Shown: positions 1 through 8,378 of the stretch, piece after piece
Layout of the letters: the number at the start of each line of letters is the position of its first letter
How positions within the stretch are numbered: position 1 is the stretch's first letter
From: Solobacterium sp.
Lineage (GTDB): Bacteria > Bacillota_I > Bacilli_A > Erysipelotrichales > Erysipelotrichaceae
DNA length: 64,000 nucleotides
Reading direction: 5' to 3'
NCBI GenBank assembly: GCA_017510405.1
Contig: JAFWNG010000045.1
Location: forward strand, 62,001-126,000
Notes under the pieces: generated by a model
Told to the model about the DNA's origin: nothing
The model's database searches: none
Seen by the model: the letters and a program-made list of their open reading frames with translations, nothing else
Program-made: the position numbers and the translations under genes

Positions 1-18
1 GCCGAAAGAATTCAGGTA

Positions 19-918
19 TCAGATACCGTTGCTCTTCGGCAGCATTGCTGCGCCGACGATGCCCGGTTCTTCCAGAGCAGCCAGTGCGAACGGTGTATCA
101 TGTACAGCTGTATGGCTCATCATCTTGTACTGTTTGATGACACCCGGCAGCCACTTGTCTGCCGACTTTGTCATACCGCCGCCGATGACGAAGATGTGCG
201 GATCGCATACGCAGCAGACTGTTGCGAAATACTGTCCGAGGTCTTTGCAGAACTCATCCACGCACTCGCGGGCTGCTTCGTCGCCGCTCTCTGCAAGATC
301 GAAGACAACACCGGTATGTTCGATCTTCTTTCCGGTCTTTGCTTCGTATTTTCTCTTCAGTCCGGTTCCGCTGGCTTCGTTCTCAATGGCGCCAACATTC
401 AGATAGTTAACGACTTCACGGTTGCGGTCGATGATGATATTTGCAACTTCGCCGCCGAAACCATGCTTGCCGGAAACAGTTTTTCCATCCACTACGAGGC
501 ATCCGCCGATACCTGTAGAGATCGTTGTATAGAATGTGGAAGGCAGTCCCTTGCCTGCGCCGACCAGCGCTTCTGCAAGTGCCGCAACGTTTGCGTCGTT
601 ATCGAGGAATGCCGGCATGCCGAATTCCTTCTGAAGGTCCGCTGCGAACGGATAGCCGGCAAAGCCCGGCAGGTTCGTGGAAAGAACCATCGTTCCTGCT
701 ACTGTATCGACCGGTCCGGGGACACCGACGCCGATTCCTTCACATTCTCTCCATCCCGGGATCTGACGAACAAGTTCCTTCAGGTTGTTCATTACTTTTT
801 CCGGTCCCTCCTGTCCATAGGAAGGTCCTTTTACTGTAGCCAGAATGTCGCCGTTTTCTGTAATTTTACCTACACGTACATTCGTACCGCCAAGGTCAAT
901 ACCAAGATATGACTTCAT
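19..918 (-). CDS. ROK family sugar kinase (glucokinase/fructokinase-like)
   Basis: A 299-residue cytoplasmic sugar kinase of the ROK family, which phosphorylates glucose or a related hexose with ATP. The N-terminal phosphate loop reads DLGGTN (residues 8-13), the catalytic NDAN motif has its aspartate at about residue 108, and a glycine-rich ISTGIGG segment lies near residue 133. The usual ROK zinc motif (CxCGxxGCxE after an HG-GE-GH segment) is absent: the protein has HGFGGEVAN and then no cysteine cluster. It therefore belongs to a zinc-less ROK subgroup. A good AAGGAG site precedes the ATG. The exact sugar cannot be assigned, and no PTS or sugar operon adjoins it on this side. Confidence 0.88.
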   Translation of the reverse strand: MKSYLGIDLGGTNVRVGKITENGDILATVKGPSYGQEGPEKVMNNLKELVRQIPGWRECEGIGVGVPGPVDTVAGTMVLSTNLPGFAGYPFAADLQKEFGMPAFLDNDANVAALAEALVGAGKGLPSTFYTTISTGIGGCLVVDGKTVSGKHGFGGEVANIIIDRNREVVNYLNVGAIENEASGTGLKRKYEAKTGKKIEHTGVVFDLAESGDEAARECVDEFCKDLGQYFATVCCVCDPHIFVIGGGMTKSADKWLPGVIKQYKMMSHTAVHDTPFALAALEEPGIVGAAMLPKSNGI

Positions 919-1013
919 GAATTATCTCTCCTTTTTAACTTCTGAGTTCATTATACTATTGTTTTATGCATGTTGTCAGGACACTTTTTCCGGTGTTTCA
1001 AGTGATCGGTCTC

Positions 1014-1045
1014 AAAGAAAAAGATACCGGGCAGTTTTCCCGGTA
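1014..1045 (-). terminator. Intrinsic terminator downstream of the leader-like gene
   Basis: Inverted arms TACCGGG (1025-1031) and CCCGGTA (1039-1045) are followed on the minus strand by a T-rich run. The hairpin lies just past the stop of the frameshifted gene at 1077. Confidence 0.7.
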
Positions 1046-1076
1046 ACCTGTTTGATAGTCTGTTTTGAACTGAGCC

Positions 1077-1422
1077 TCAGAACTTTCCGTTTTCGATCAG
1101 ATCCAGAATATAGTCCGATCCGTACGGCAGGCCGTCTTTCCAGTAGATATCCTGCTCTTTGTCCGTCTTGCCGCGGACAAACCTGTAGCCCTTCTCGGCA
1201 AAGAACGCTTTCATCTTTTCCTCATCAACAATATTGATATAGCCGTTTTCAACACTGGCTTCGGATGCGAATACACTCGGATATCCGCAGCCATAGAGTT
1301 TCAGTGCCATTCTGAACGTCTCTTCGTAGTTTCCGCCGCTGATCTTTTCGAGGTCTTCAACGCTCAGTATTTTCTGCCAGTTCTTCCGGCAGTTCATAGT
1401 TCTTCAGATCATCTTTCGTCAT
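1077..1422 (-). pseudogene. Frameshifted small protein with double-glycine leader-like N-terminus
   Basis: Two minus-strand reading frames appear to belong to one gene. A strong GAGGGAG site and ATG at 1422 open a frame (MTKDDLKNYELPEEL) that stops after 21 codons. The next frame continues with KILSVEDLEKISGG and then a soluble core of about 85 residues to 1077. Joining them by removing one base near 1377 gives a continuous protein of about 115 residues. The motif ahead of the GG resembles double-glycine leaders of class II bacteriocins and Nif11-like peptides. The internal ATG at 1397 could start a 106-residue product but has only a weak ribosome site. It could be a real frameshift, programmed slippage or a sequence error. 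Confidence 0.6.
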
Positions 1423-1525
1423 AATTATCTCCCTCTGTTTTAATAGGTATCAAAATCGTAGTATCTTGTCATTTTATTATCAATATCGATCCCCTGTCAA
1501 CTTCTGCTGCTTTGGCGGATCCCAG

Positions 1526-1547
1526 GCAAAAAAGCAAAAAAAAAAAG
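1526..1547 (-). terminator. T-rich end of the tRNA cluster
   Basis: On the minus strand tRNA-Gly is followed by an unbroken run of about ten T, then GC and six more T. I see no clear hairpin other than the tRNA itself, so this is a probable transcript end rather than a canonical terminator. Confidence 0.45.
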
Positions 1548-1618
1548 AGCGCATGATGAGAATCGAACTCACGTATGCAGCTTGGAAGGCTGCCGTTCTA
1601 CCATTGAACTACATGCGC
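1548..1618 (-). tRNA. tRNA-Gly (anticodon TCC)
   Basis: A 71-nt cloverleaf with 7-bp acceptor GCGCATG/CATGCGC, a TTCGATT T-loop and anticodon loop CTTCCAA. CCA is not encoded. It is the last gene of the tRNA cluster, and a T-rich run follows on the minus strand. Confidence 0.95.
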
Positions 1619-1624
1619 AGATGG

Positions 1625-1697
1625 TGACTCGGAGGAGACTCGAACTCCTGACCCACTGATTAAAAGTCAGTTGCTCTACCACCTGAGCTACCGAGTC
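1625..1697 (-). tRNA. tRNA-Lys (anticodon TTT)
   Basis: A 73-nt cloverleaf with acceptor GACTCGG/CCGAGTC, anticodon loop CTTTTAA and T-arm GGAGTTCGAGTCTCC. CCA is not encoded. Confidence 0.95.
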
Positions 1698-1715
1698 ATC
1701 CGTGGTAAATCTTGG

Positions 1716-1788
1716 CTGGGGCAGCTGGATTCGAACCAGCGAGATGACAGAGTCAAAGTCTGTTGCCTTACCGCTTGGCTATGCCCCA
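1716..1788 (-). tRNA. tRNA-Gln (anticodon TTG)
   Basis: A 73-nt cloverleaf with acceptor TGGGGCA/TGCCCCA, anticodon loop CTTTGAC and discriminator G. CCA is not encoded. Confidence 0.95.
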
Positions 1789-1813
1789 ATACTGTCCCGA
1801 ACTTTTTAAAAAA

Positions 1814-1898
1814 TGGTGGAGACGGGTGGTTTCGAACCACCGAACCCAGAGGGAGCAGATTTACAGTCTGCCGCGTTTAGCCACTTCGCTACGTCTCC
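1814..1898 (-). tRNA. tRNA-Tyr (anticodon GTA)
   Basis: A class II tRNA with a long variable arm, acceptor GGAGACG/CGTCTCC and anticodon loop CTGTAAA. The CCA end is encoded (1814-1816). Confidence 0.95.
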
Positions 1899-1905
1899 AC
1901 ACAAC

Positions 1906-1981
1906 TGGTGCCGACTATAGGAATCGAACCTACAACCTACTGATTACAAATCAGTTGCTCTGCCAATTGAGCTAAGTCGGC
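1906..1981 (-). tRNA. tRNA-Thr (anticodon TGT)
   Basis: A 76-nt cloverleaf including an encoded CCA (1906-1908), with acceptor GCCGACT/AGTCGGC and anticodon loop TTTGTAA. Confidence 0.95.
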
Positions 1982-1985
1982 ACAA

Positions 1986-2058
1986 TGGAGGTTAACGGGC
2001 TCGAACCGCTGACCCTCTGCTTGTAAGGCAGATGCTCTCCCAACTGAGCTAAACCTCC
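1986..2058 (-). tRNA. tRNA-Val (anticodon TAC)
   Basis: A 73-nt cloverleaf with acceptor GGAGGTT/AACCTCC and anticodon loop CTTACAA. It is first in the order of transcription. CCA is not encoded. Confidence 0.95.
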
Positions 2059-2184
2059 GTACTCTCTTTCAGAGTGCTCACATAATATACCATGTTGTTT
2101 TTTTTCCGTCAACAATGAATTTCAGAAGTTGATCTCTCCGAAATCGAAATACCTGATACAATAGACGCATCAGGAGAATTGCTC

Positions 2185-2622
2185 ATGAAGATCTACAACG
2201 TTGATGCATTAAACCGGAACAGCCGCTTCCTTCGCGCTCTGGGCGCAGGTCTTGCCGCAGCCGTCGTGCTTGGCCTTGCCTGCGGTTCACTGATCTCCGC
2301 TCTGCATGTGGAAGCAGCCATTCTTTATATCGCCGTCGGCTGGGCAGTCGGCGAAGCAATTAAAAAAGCAGGACACGGTGTCGGCACTAAATTCTGCGTA
2401 CTCGGTGCCGTACTGACTCTGATCTCGATCATGATCTCGGATACGATCATGTTTACGGGCGTGCGGGGATTCTTCCAGATCCTTGTTCATCCGTCCATGT
2501 GGATGTCAATGATCCGCACCCTGCTCGCTATGAACCTGTCACTGAGTATCAGTCGTATTCTCGGACTGCTGTTCCGTATATGCGGCGTTTACTACGGCTA
2601 CAGCAATTCCGGAATAATTTAA
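2185..2622 (+). CDS. Small integral membrane protein of unknown function
   Basis: A 145-residue protein that I do not recognise as a named family. Its first 20 residues are polar. About four hydrophobic segments follow (roughly residues 20-40, 43-58, 68-90 and 100-130), so it should sit in the cytoplasmic membrane. I chose the ATG at 2185 over the TTG two codons upstream because AGGAG at 2172-2176 is correctly spaced for it. It ends 12 bases before alanine racemase, whose ribosome site follows directly, so the two are probably co-transcribed. A role in the envelope would fit that neighbour but is only inferred. Confidence 0.65.
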   Translation: MKIYNVDALNRNSRFLRALGAGLAAAVVLGLACGSLISALHVEAAILYIAVGWAVGEAIKKAGHGVGTKFCVLGAVLTLISIMISDTIMFTGVRGFFQILVHPSMWMSMIRTLLAMNLSLSISRILGLLFRICGVYYGYSNSGII

Positions 2623-2634
2623 GGAGAATAACTC

Positions 2635-3738
2635 ATGCACAGAGATACCTGGATGGAGATCGATCTGGATGCGGTGTGCGACAATGTGCGGCGCATCAAA
2701 AAAATATGCGGCAAGCGGATCATCGCGGTCGTAAAAGCCAATGCCTACGGATGCGGTGACCGGCAGATCGCGGAAGCCTGCATTGATGCCGGTGCCGAAA
2801 TGCTTGCCGTATCATCGCTGGACGAAGCGCTGATCCTGCGGAATGAAGGAATAACCTGCGGCATCCTGATCGTCGGCACGACGAATCCTTCGGATGCACA
2901 GGTGATGGCAGGATATAAGATCTCGGCTGCCGCCTATTCCCCGGAATGGGTCGAAGCGATCGCGAAAGAAAACTGCGCCGGACTGCGGGTCCACCTCAAG
3001 GTGGATACCGGTATGAACCGGATCGGATTCTCGGATACAGAGAAACTGAAAAAAGCCTATCAGACCCTGAAGGATTCAGGATGTATCATGGAAGGCATCT
3101 TCACTCACTTCAGCTGCTCCGACTTTGATCCGGACTTTACGAACCGGCAGTTTGAAAAGTTCAGAAAAGCAGTGGAATGCCTCCCGGAAAAACCGGAATG
3201 GATCCACTGCGACAACAGTGATGCAACGGTATCGTTCAAAGATCCCCTGTCCAATGCATGCCGCCTCGGCGTGTCACTGTACGGCGTATCTTCCTTCCTG
3301 AATGATCTGAAACATCCGATCTCACTGTATTCCCGTCTGTCCATGGTCAAACATGTTCCGGCCGGCGAAAAGATCGGCTACGGCGCTACGTACGAGACAC
3401 CGGAAGAAGAGATCATCGGCACGATGCCGATCGGCTACGCAGACGGATTTGTCCGTGCCAACCAGGGACGCAAAGTATACATTGACGGTGAATATGCCGA
3501 AGTCGTCGGCCGCGTGTGCATGGACCAGACAATGATCCGGCTTCCAAGGGAGTTCCAGCCGGGAACCGCAGTTGAGATCTTCGGGCCGCATATCGCGCTG
3601 GAAACAATGGCTGAAGAGCTGCATACCATCCCGTATGAGATCATCTGCCTCATCACTATGCGCGTCACCCGAGTGTACCGCCGCAGCGGCAAACGCTATC
3701 TGATCAAAAACGACCGGATGACACTCAGTGAACTGTAA
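2635..3738 (+). CDS. alr: Alanine racemase
   Basis: A 367-residue PLP-dependent enzyme that interconverts L- and D-alanine in the cytoplasm, supplying D-Ala for peptidoglycan. The PLP lysine lies in AVVKANAYGCG (Lys34). The catalytic tyrosine lies in the IGYGATY segment near residue 250, followed by the conserved VCMDQTMI segment. Length and domain order (N-terminal barrel, C-terminal beta domain) are normal for Alr. AAGGAG sits 9 bases before the ATG. It follows the small membrane protein in an apparent two-gene operon that ends at a strong terminator. Confidence 0.96.
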   Translation: MHRDTWMEIDLDAVCDNVRRIKKICGKRIIAVVKANAYGCGDRQIAEACIDAGAEMLAVSSLDEALILRNEGITCGILIVGTTNPSDAQVMAGYKISAAAYSPEWVEAIAKENCAGLRVHLKVDTGMNRIGFSDTEKLKKAYQTLKDSGCIMEGIFTHFSCSDFDPDFTNRQFEKFRKAVECLPEKPEWIHCDNSDATVSFKDPLSNACRLGVSLYGVSSFLNDLKHPISLYSRLSMVKHVPAGEKIGYGATYETPEEEIIGTMPIGYADGFVRANQGRKVYIDGEYAEVVGRVCMDQTMIRLPREFQPGTAVEIFGPHIALETMAEELHTIPYEIICLITMRVTRVYRRSGKRYLIKNDRMTLSEL

Positions 3739-3764
3739 AACGCGGGCAATCACCCGCGTTTTTT
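3739..3764 (+). terminator. Intrinsic terminator of alr
   Basis: The stem AACGCGGG...CACCCGCGTT is followed by TTTTT, immediately after the alr stop codon. Confidence 0.9.
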
Positions 3765-3785
3765 ACGTATCCGGTATATTGGATA

Positions 3786-5147
3786 TTACAGAATGTCACC
3801 CAAGTCCGGCATAACGGCCGGATCATGCCAGCTGCGGTCAAGATGCGGCGTAATGCAGCATCCCCGCATGCCGTCCTGTTCAACCTGATCGATTTGTTCA
3901 TGATAGATTCTGTAACAGTCACCCGGCGGCAGAATACTGTACTCCGTATTCTTTCCCGGACTGAAGGAACGAAGGTCTGACGGACGGAAACTATCTGTTA
4001 TCTTACAGAACCACATTTCATTCTCCGGTATGTTTTCATTCAGGATCATTTCCGATGATCCTGTATTTATTTTCCCGGCCTCCTGTACAGATAAAGGATT
4101 TACTGCACAGACTGCCAGGCAGGCAGTATCCTGATCAATGCCGTCAATAAACGGCACTGCATACTCTTCGGCCAGACGCACTGCCTTTGCATCTTCCGCA
4201 GGCAGGGTCAGTCGTCCGACGCCGATGCCGGCAAATCTGCATGTTCCGGAGACCTTCAGAATATCCCTGCCTTTTTCCGAAATGCTCTTATAACCTTCCG
4301 CGACAGACAGAGAAGCCAGAATACAGTTCGAGGAATACTCTATGTAATCCCGGAAACTCTTCAGTAATTTCGCTTCCAGATTCATTCCGGAGATCAGAAA
4401 GCATCGGTCCATCGGTCTGTCCCGCAGAATCTTTATCTCATTCGAGTTGAAACACGGCACAGATAATCCGAAATCATATTGATCCGGCAGACAGCCGTCT
4501 GCCGCCAGCATAAACGCATTGATTTCCCGCATTGCTGCATAAGTATTTGCCATGATCTCATCCCGCTGTGATTTCGAATGGATCAGTGAATCAAATACCT
4601 CCGGCAGAAGGAAGAAACCGCTAATACTGACAGATGTATCCGGCAATTCTGCTTTTACATAATCGCGGATATACAGAGACAGAGGCAGGATCTGTGCAGA
4701 CCCGGTAAACCCGCATAAGGAACCTGTGAGGATCACCTGTATCGATGATTTGCTGTCAGGGTCTTTCAGCTGACTCAGTCTCTCCAGAATACTGTTCAAT
4801 ACCTGCAGTTTTCCCCTTCGAACTGCCGTATTAAAGGACAGTCGGAAGGCAGCCCGCAGGAAGACCGGCGAATACCTGTCATAATACCGGAAAGAATATT
4901 TGGGGAACCAGTTTTTACATGCGTCCTCATCAAGTTCAAGACATTCCGAAAGCGGGAGGCTTTCCCAAAGGCTGACGGTTTGAATGGAAGGTATCTTTTC
5001 CTGAATACTCTCCATTTCATATTTATCTGTATCCATACAGACAATTTGAATATTGTTTTTCTGACGTTCTGATGCATTCTGAAAGACCGTCTTCGCAATT
5101 GTCGTTCCCGATCCTCCCAGTCCGATGATCAATGTCGGATGATTCAT
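3786..5147 (-). CDS. Tubulin-like protein (Tubulin_2 family) with degenerate nucleotide loop
   Basis: A 453-residue cytoplasmic protein that looks like the bacterial tubulin-like family Pfam calls Tubulin_2. Residues 8-17 read GLGGSGTTIA, the first glycine-rich loop. Near residue 155 comes the strand-loop ILTGSLCGFTGSAQ, where relatives carry the tubulin GGTGSG signature, followed by a helix LSLYIRDYV. Further on, a GFFLLPEVF strand and an ANTYAAMREIN helix match the family pattern. The GTP loop is degenerate (CGFTGSA), so nucleotide binding or polymerisation may be altered. I start at the ATG giving MNHPT, since AAGGA abuts the ATG three codons upstream too closely. The gene stands alone, and its function is unknown. 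Confidence 0.65.
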   Translation of the reverse strand: MNHPTLIIGLGGSGTTIAKTVFQNASERQKNNIQIVCMDTDKYEMESIQEKIPSIQTVSLWESLPLSECLELDEDACKNWFPKYSFRYYDRYSPVFLRAAFRLSFNTAVRRGKLQVLNSILERLSQLKDPDSKSSIQVILTGSLCGFTGSAQILPLSLYIRDYVKAELPDTSVSISGFFLLPEVFDSLIHSKSQRDEIMANTYAAMREINAFMLAADGCLPDQYDFGLSVPCFNSNEIKILRDRPMDRCFLISGMNLEAKLLKSFRDYIEYSSNCILASLSVAEGYKSISEKGRDILKVSGTCRFAGIGVGRLTLPAEDAKAVRLAEEYAVPFIDGIDQDTACLAVCAVNPLSVQEAGKINTGSSEMILNENIPENEMWFCKITDSFRPSDLRSFSPGKNTEYSILPPGDCYRIYHEQIDQVEQDGMRGCCITPHLDRSWHDPAVMPDLGDIL

Positions 5148-5270
5148 AGTGTCCATTTCCTTTCTCACTTCTTCTGCCCGAATTGTATCATAATGCCGGA
5201 CAGAGTACCTAACGGCGGATACAATTCCCGCCGGCAAAAAACAGCGTACACGCTGTACACTGTCAGGACG

Positions 5271-6095
5271 TCACTGTTCAGGAACAAGATCGATGAAGAC
5301 GATCTCCGGCGGATTGTACATACGCGGGATCCGCGGATCTCCGGACGCAAGTCCCCGGCTGATGACCAGTCTGCGGCCGTTCAGATCGATCATGCCGTGC
5401 GTATATTTCGGAAATATGCCCTCTTCTTTGACATACAGTCCCTGTCTGGTAAAAGGAATGCACCACTGACCGCCGTGCGCATGTCCGCTGACGATCAGAT
5501 CACAGGCACAGCGGCTGTAATAGTCTGTATGACAAGGACGGTGAGACAGCAGGATGCGGAAATTCCCGGTATGAAACAGGTCATCCGCCGCCGATACCGG
5601 TACTTTTGCCTTTCTGCCGAGATCATGAAGACCGGCGATCTCCACCGTGTCCTTTCCATTCTGCAGACATGCGGACGCGTTATCCAGCACCGTCACACCC
5701 AATGTCTCCAGGCGCTTCGTCAGTTCCGGCAGTTCATCCAGATAGTTGTCATGATTGCCGGCAGTAAAATACACCGGTATATCTTTCAGCTGCGCCATCA
5801 GGTCAAAACTGACTTCATAATCGCGGTCTACGTCAAACAGATCTCCCGGCACAAGCACCGCGTCCGGACGCATCTTACGGATGATGCGCATCAGCCGGGC
5901 ATGATGTCTGCCGAACGGACGGCAGTGCACATCCGCCAGTACACAGAAACGCAGCGGCGCAGTGACTTTCCCGGTCCTGATCGTATATACCGTCGTATCA
6001 TAGCGGAGCGGAAGTCCGCACAGGCCAGCCGCCGCTGCTGTAATCCAGATCACATTCATACCCACATTATATGTTTCCCGTCCCATGTGTTCCAT
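5271..6095 (-). CDS. Membrane-anchored metallophosphoesterase (YaeI/YkuE-like)
   Basis: A 274-residue calcineurin-type phosphoesterase. Metal-ligand motifs appear in order: ADVH (near residue 54), GDLFD, GNHD, LSHRP and SGHAHGGQ. A hydrophobic stretch (about residues 13-27) suggests an N-terminal membrane anchor, as in YkuE and YaeI proteins that act on lipid or cell-wall phosphodiesters. No clear ribosome site precedes the first ATG. An internal ATG (MNVIW) just before the hydrophobic segment is an equally good start. It is convergent with nothing, and stands divergent to the XRE regulator. Confidence 0.82.
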   Translation of the reverse strand: MEHMGRETYNVGMNVIWITAAAAGLCGLPLRYDTTVYTIRTGKVTAPLRFCVLADVHCRPFGRHHARLMRIIRKMRPDAVLVPGDLFDVDRDYEVSFDLMAQLKDIPVYFTAGNHDNYLDELPELTKRLETLGVTVLDNASACLQNGKDTVEIAGLHDLGRKAKVPVSAADDLFHTGNFRILLSHRPCHTDYYSRCACDLIVSGHAHGGQWCIPFTRQGLYVKEEGIFPKYTHGMIDLNGRRLVISRGLASGDPRIPRMYNPPEIVFIDLVPEQ

Positions 6096-6193
6096 ATGCG
6101 GTTTTTTCTTCGCATTGCGGCAATGTTAATCGGCGTTGCTTGCGGCAAAAGCGTTTTCAGGCATATTATGACTGCGAAAGGAGATGTTCCGCC

Positions 6194-6706
6194 ATGCTTA
6201 GTGAAAATATCAGAACGATCCGAAAAGCAAAAGGTCTTTCCCAGGAGGAACTCGCAGTCAGGCTGAATGTGGTGAGACAGACGATTTCCAAGTGGGAACA
6301 GGGTCTTTCCGTGCCGGATTCAGAACTGCTGGCTGCTTTATCCGAAGCTCTCGAAACCCCTGTCAGTATTCTGCTGGGAGAAGCTGTTTCGGAACCGGAG
6401 GCGGATACCCTGAAAGCAATCTCTGAGAAACTGGAAGTGATCAACCTTCAGCTGGCCAGAAAGCAGCGGTCTGAGCAAAGGAAAGCGCACTGGTTTTTCA
6501 TCTCACTGGCAGTAATGATCATACTGATTACTGCCGTGCTCTCTTTGCTGAACAGTCCGTATCTTGGCTGGAATTATAGTGATCCGGAAACGGCAGTCCT
6601 CGGCACTGCCTTCCACTCCTTAGAATGGATTTTTGTCCGTACAGCACCGATCCTCCTGATCGGCGCTGTCATCGGAATTATCATGACGAAGAGGAAAGAT
6701 TTATGA
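6194..6706 (+). CDS. XRE-family regulator with C-terminal membrane domain
   Basis: A 170-residue protein. Residues 4-60 form a Cro/C1-type helix-turn-helix (KAKGLSQEELA, VVRQTISKWEQG). Two hydrophobic segments follow (about 103-122 and 143-163), so it is a membrane-tethered DNA-binding protein. The start at 6194 is supported by AAAGGAG at 6178-6184. Its stop overlaps the next start (ATGA), so it is translationally coupled to the lipoprotein. The pair looks like a small regulatory unit sensing something at the membrane; the signal is not visible. Confidence 0.85.
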   Translation: MLSENIRTIRKAKGLSQEELAVRLNVVRQTISKWEQGLSVPDSELLAALSEALETPVSILLGEAVSEPEADTLKAISEKLEVINLQLARKQRSEQRKAHWFFISLAVMIILITAVLSLLNSPYLGWNYSDPETAVLGTAFHSLEWIFVRTAPILLIGAVIGIIMTKRKDL

Positions 6707-7182
6707 GAAAGAGAATTCGAACTGTTTGTTTTCTATGTATTGCCATGATGCTTACTGTAATTCTGGCGGGATGCGGCCTGTCACGTGACACGGTCAAAGC
6801 CTCAGAAAATGAGATAATGCTTGTCATACAACTGGATCTGAAGGAAGATATCGGTCTGCTCATTCTTTATAACTCTCTGGACGGTGCGGAAACAAGCGGC
6901 GGTGTGTCGAACGCCGACAGATCAATGCTGAAGCATGATGAGATCTTATACTGGTCGATTCAAAAAGAAGAATATGAAAATCCTGCAGATACTGCAGATC
7001 TTACTGTCCGGTTCCGGATCATCACGGAATACTGTGATCCGAATTATGAAAATGATTATCCTGAAGAGTTTACGATCCTGCTGGATCCCATCTCTTTCAC
7101 GGCAGATTTCGGCAGAGACTACCATATTACCATAACCGGTGATAAGACCAATGGTTATCAGGCTGCACTGGATGAGAACTGA
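6703..7182 (+). CDS. Small lipoprotein coupled to the XRE regulator
   Basis: A 159-residue secreted lipoprotein. A positively charged start (MRKRIR), a hydrophobic core and a lipobox ending LAGC (cysteine near residue 25) show lipid anchoring outside the membrane. The remainder is acidic and beta-rich, with no family I recognise. The ATG at 6703 lies inside the stop of the preceding membrane-tethered regulator, so synthesis of the two is probably coupled. It may be a sensor or partner of that regulator, which is inference from position only. Confidence 0.7.
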   Translation: MRKRIRTVCFLCIAMMLTVILAGCGLSRDTVKASENEIMLVIQLDLKEDIGLLILYNSLDGAETSGGVSNADRSMLKHDEILYWSIQKEEYENPADTADLTVRFRIITEYCDPNYENDYPEEFTILLDPISFTADFGRDYHITITGDKTNGYQAALDEN

Positions 7183-7232
7183 TATCAGGATCCTGGCTGT
7201 CAGTGAAAAGCGCAGAAACGGATAAAAAAAGT

Positions 7233-7304
7233 CCGGAGCAGTATAACACAGTCACTCCGGAACGCCTCTGAACCGATGTGGATCAGAGGCGTCATTTCTT
7301 TTTC
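7233..7304 (+). terminator. Double hairpin terminator
   Basis: A first hairpin CCGGAG/CTCCGG (7233-7238, 7255-7260) is followed by GCCTCTGA/TCAGAGGC (7264-7271, 7283-7290) and a T-rich tail. It ends the XRE-lipoprotein operon. Confidence 0.75.
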
Positions 7305-7424
7305 AGAATAGTGCCGGTCATCGGAATGAAGCATGACAGCTGCCGCTTAAACCCGGCTTCATTTATTTGGTCGTATAAGATTCTGACGGAATAAAGTACG
7401 TGCAGTATACTTATGGGATCGTAT

Positions 7425-8378
7425 TCATCGATCCATTACTACGACGATCTTTCCGTCTACACCTTTTTCTTGTGCTTTGACAGCCTGCTTTATATCTGAA
7501 AACTTAAAGGAAGCCCCTATAAAAGGCATAATGCCGTGTTCGTCAATAAAAGCAAATATTTTGTCTATTGTTTCCTGCGTGGGATAGTTCGAGAAAAAAC
7601 CTGTGAGATAACACCCGTTCGGTATTTCCTTTATCGGATCAAATCCATTCAGATAATACTCTCCTCCCAAAATCCCGGTATTACAGACGATTCCTCCGCG
7701 GTAAAGATGACCGAGAGAATTTCTGATGGTCCTCGGGCCGATCAGTTCTAATATCTTATTCGCATAAAATCCGTCCGGCAATTTGTTTGCAGGATCAAAG
7801 AGAGTTTCACAGCCAAGATCGGTGATCAGATGCATTTTTTCTCTTTTGTGCGTTGTTCCGTACACCTTACATCCGAGCGCCTTTGCAATCTGCATGGCAG
7901 CATAACCCAGCGCGGATGTGGCTCCTCTGATAAGAAGTATATCGGACGGCTGCAGATTCAGACATTCAAACAGGGAACCCCATGCCGTGAAAAAGGTCTC
8001 CGGAATTGCTGCAAGTTGTTCTATGTCAAGATTTGAAGAGACATGAAACACTTTCTGAACAGGCAGAATGGCATATTCCTCATAGGAACCGTTATAATTT
8101 CTTCCGAGTCCGCCCATCAGAGAGCAGACCAGATCACCTTTTTCAAAACCGTTGTCAAACGATTCTTCAACAATTCCCACGCATTCAATACCCGGCACTA
8201 TAGGTTTATTGATATAGTCCGCACGAATTTCACTGATGCGAAGTACGAGTTCCGAGTGGTTCATGCCAAAGGCTAATATCTTTACAAGTACCCAGCCTTT
8301 CCGGGCTTTAGGTATTTCAAGTTCTTCAAGGAGAATATCGTCGCTGTTTGTAATATCTCTTAAGATTACAGCCTTCAT
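7425..8378 (-). CDS. MDR-family oxidoreductase (quinone reductase-like), RiPP-operon member
   Basis: A 317-residue medium-chain dehydrogenase/reductase. A GroES-like N-terminal domain (residues 1-120) is followed by a Rossmann domain with an ATSALGYAAMQIAKALG segment near residue 155, consistent with NADPH binding. Neither the catalytic nor the structural zinc cysteine set is present, as expected for the quinone-reductase branch. Its ATG overlaps the stop of the radical SAM maturase by 4 nt, so it is co-expressed with the RiPP cassette. It could reduce or tailor the modified peptide, but this is inferred from position. Base composition is more AT-rich than most of the window. Confidence 0.82.
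   Translation of the reverse strand: MKAVILRDITNSDDILLEELEIPKARKGWVLVKILAFGMNHSELVLRISEIRADYINKPIVPGIECVGIVEESFDNGFEKGDLVCSLMGGLGRNYNGSYEEYAILPVQKVFHVSSNLDIEQLAAIPETFFTAWGSLFECLNLQPSDILLIRGATSALGYAAMQIAKALGCKVYGTTHKREKMHLITDLGCETLFDPANKLPDGFYANKILELIGPRTIRNSLGHLYRGGIVCNTGILGGEYYLNGFDPIKEIPNGCYLTGFFSNYPTQETIDKIFAFIDEHGIMPFIGASFKFSDIKQAVKAQEKGVDGKIVVVMDR

Noticed and set aside
100-912. Long plus-strand open frame opposite the ROK kinase gene
   Set aside because: It has no ribosome site and no recognisable family. It is the antisense shadow of a clear kinase gene.
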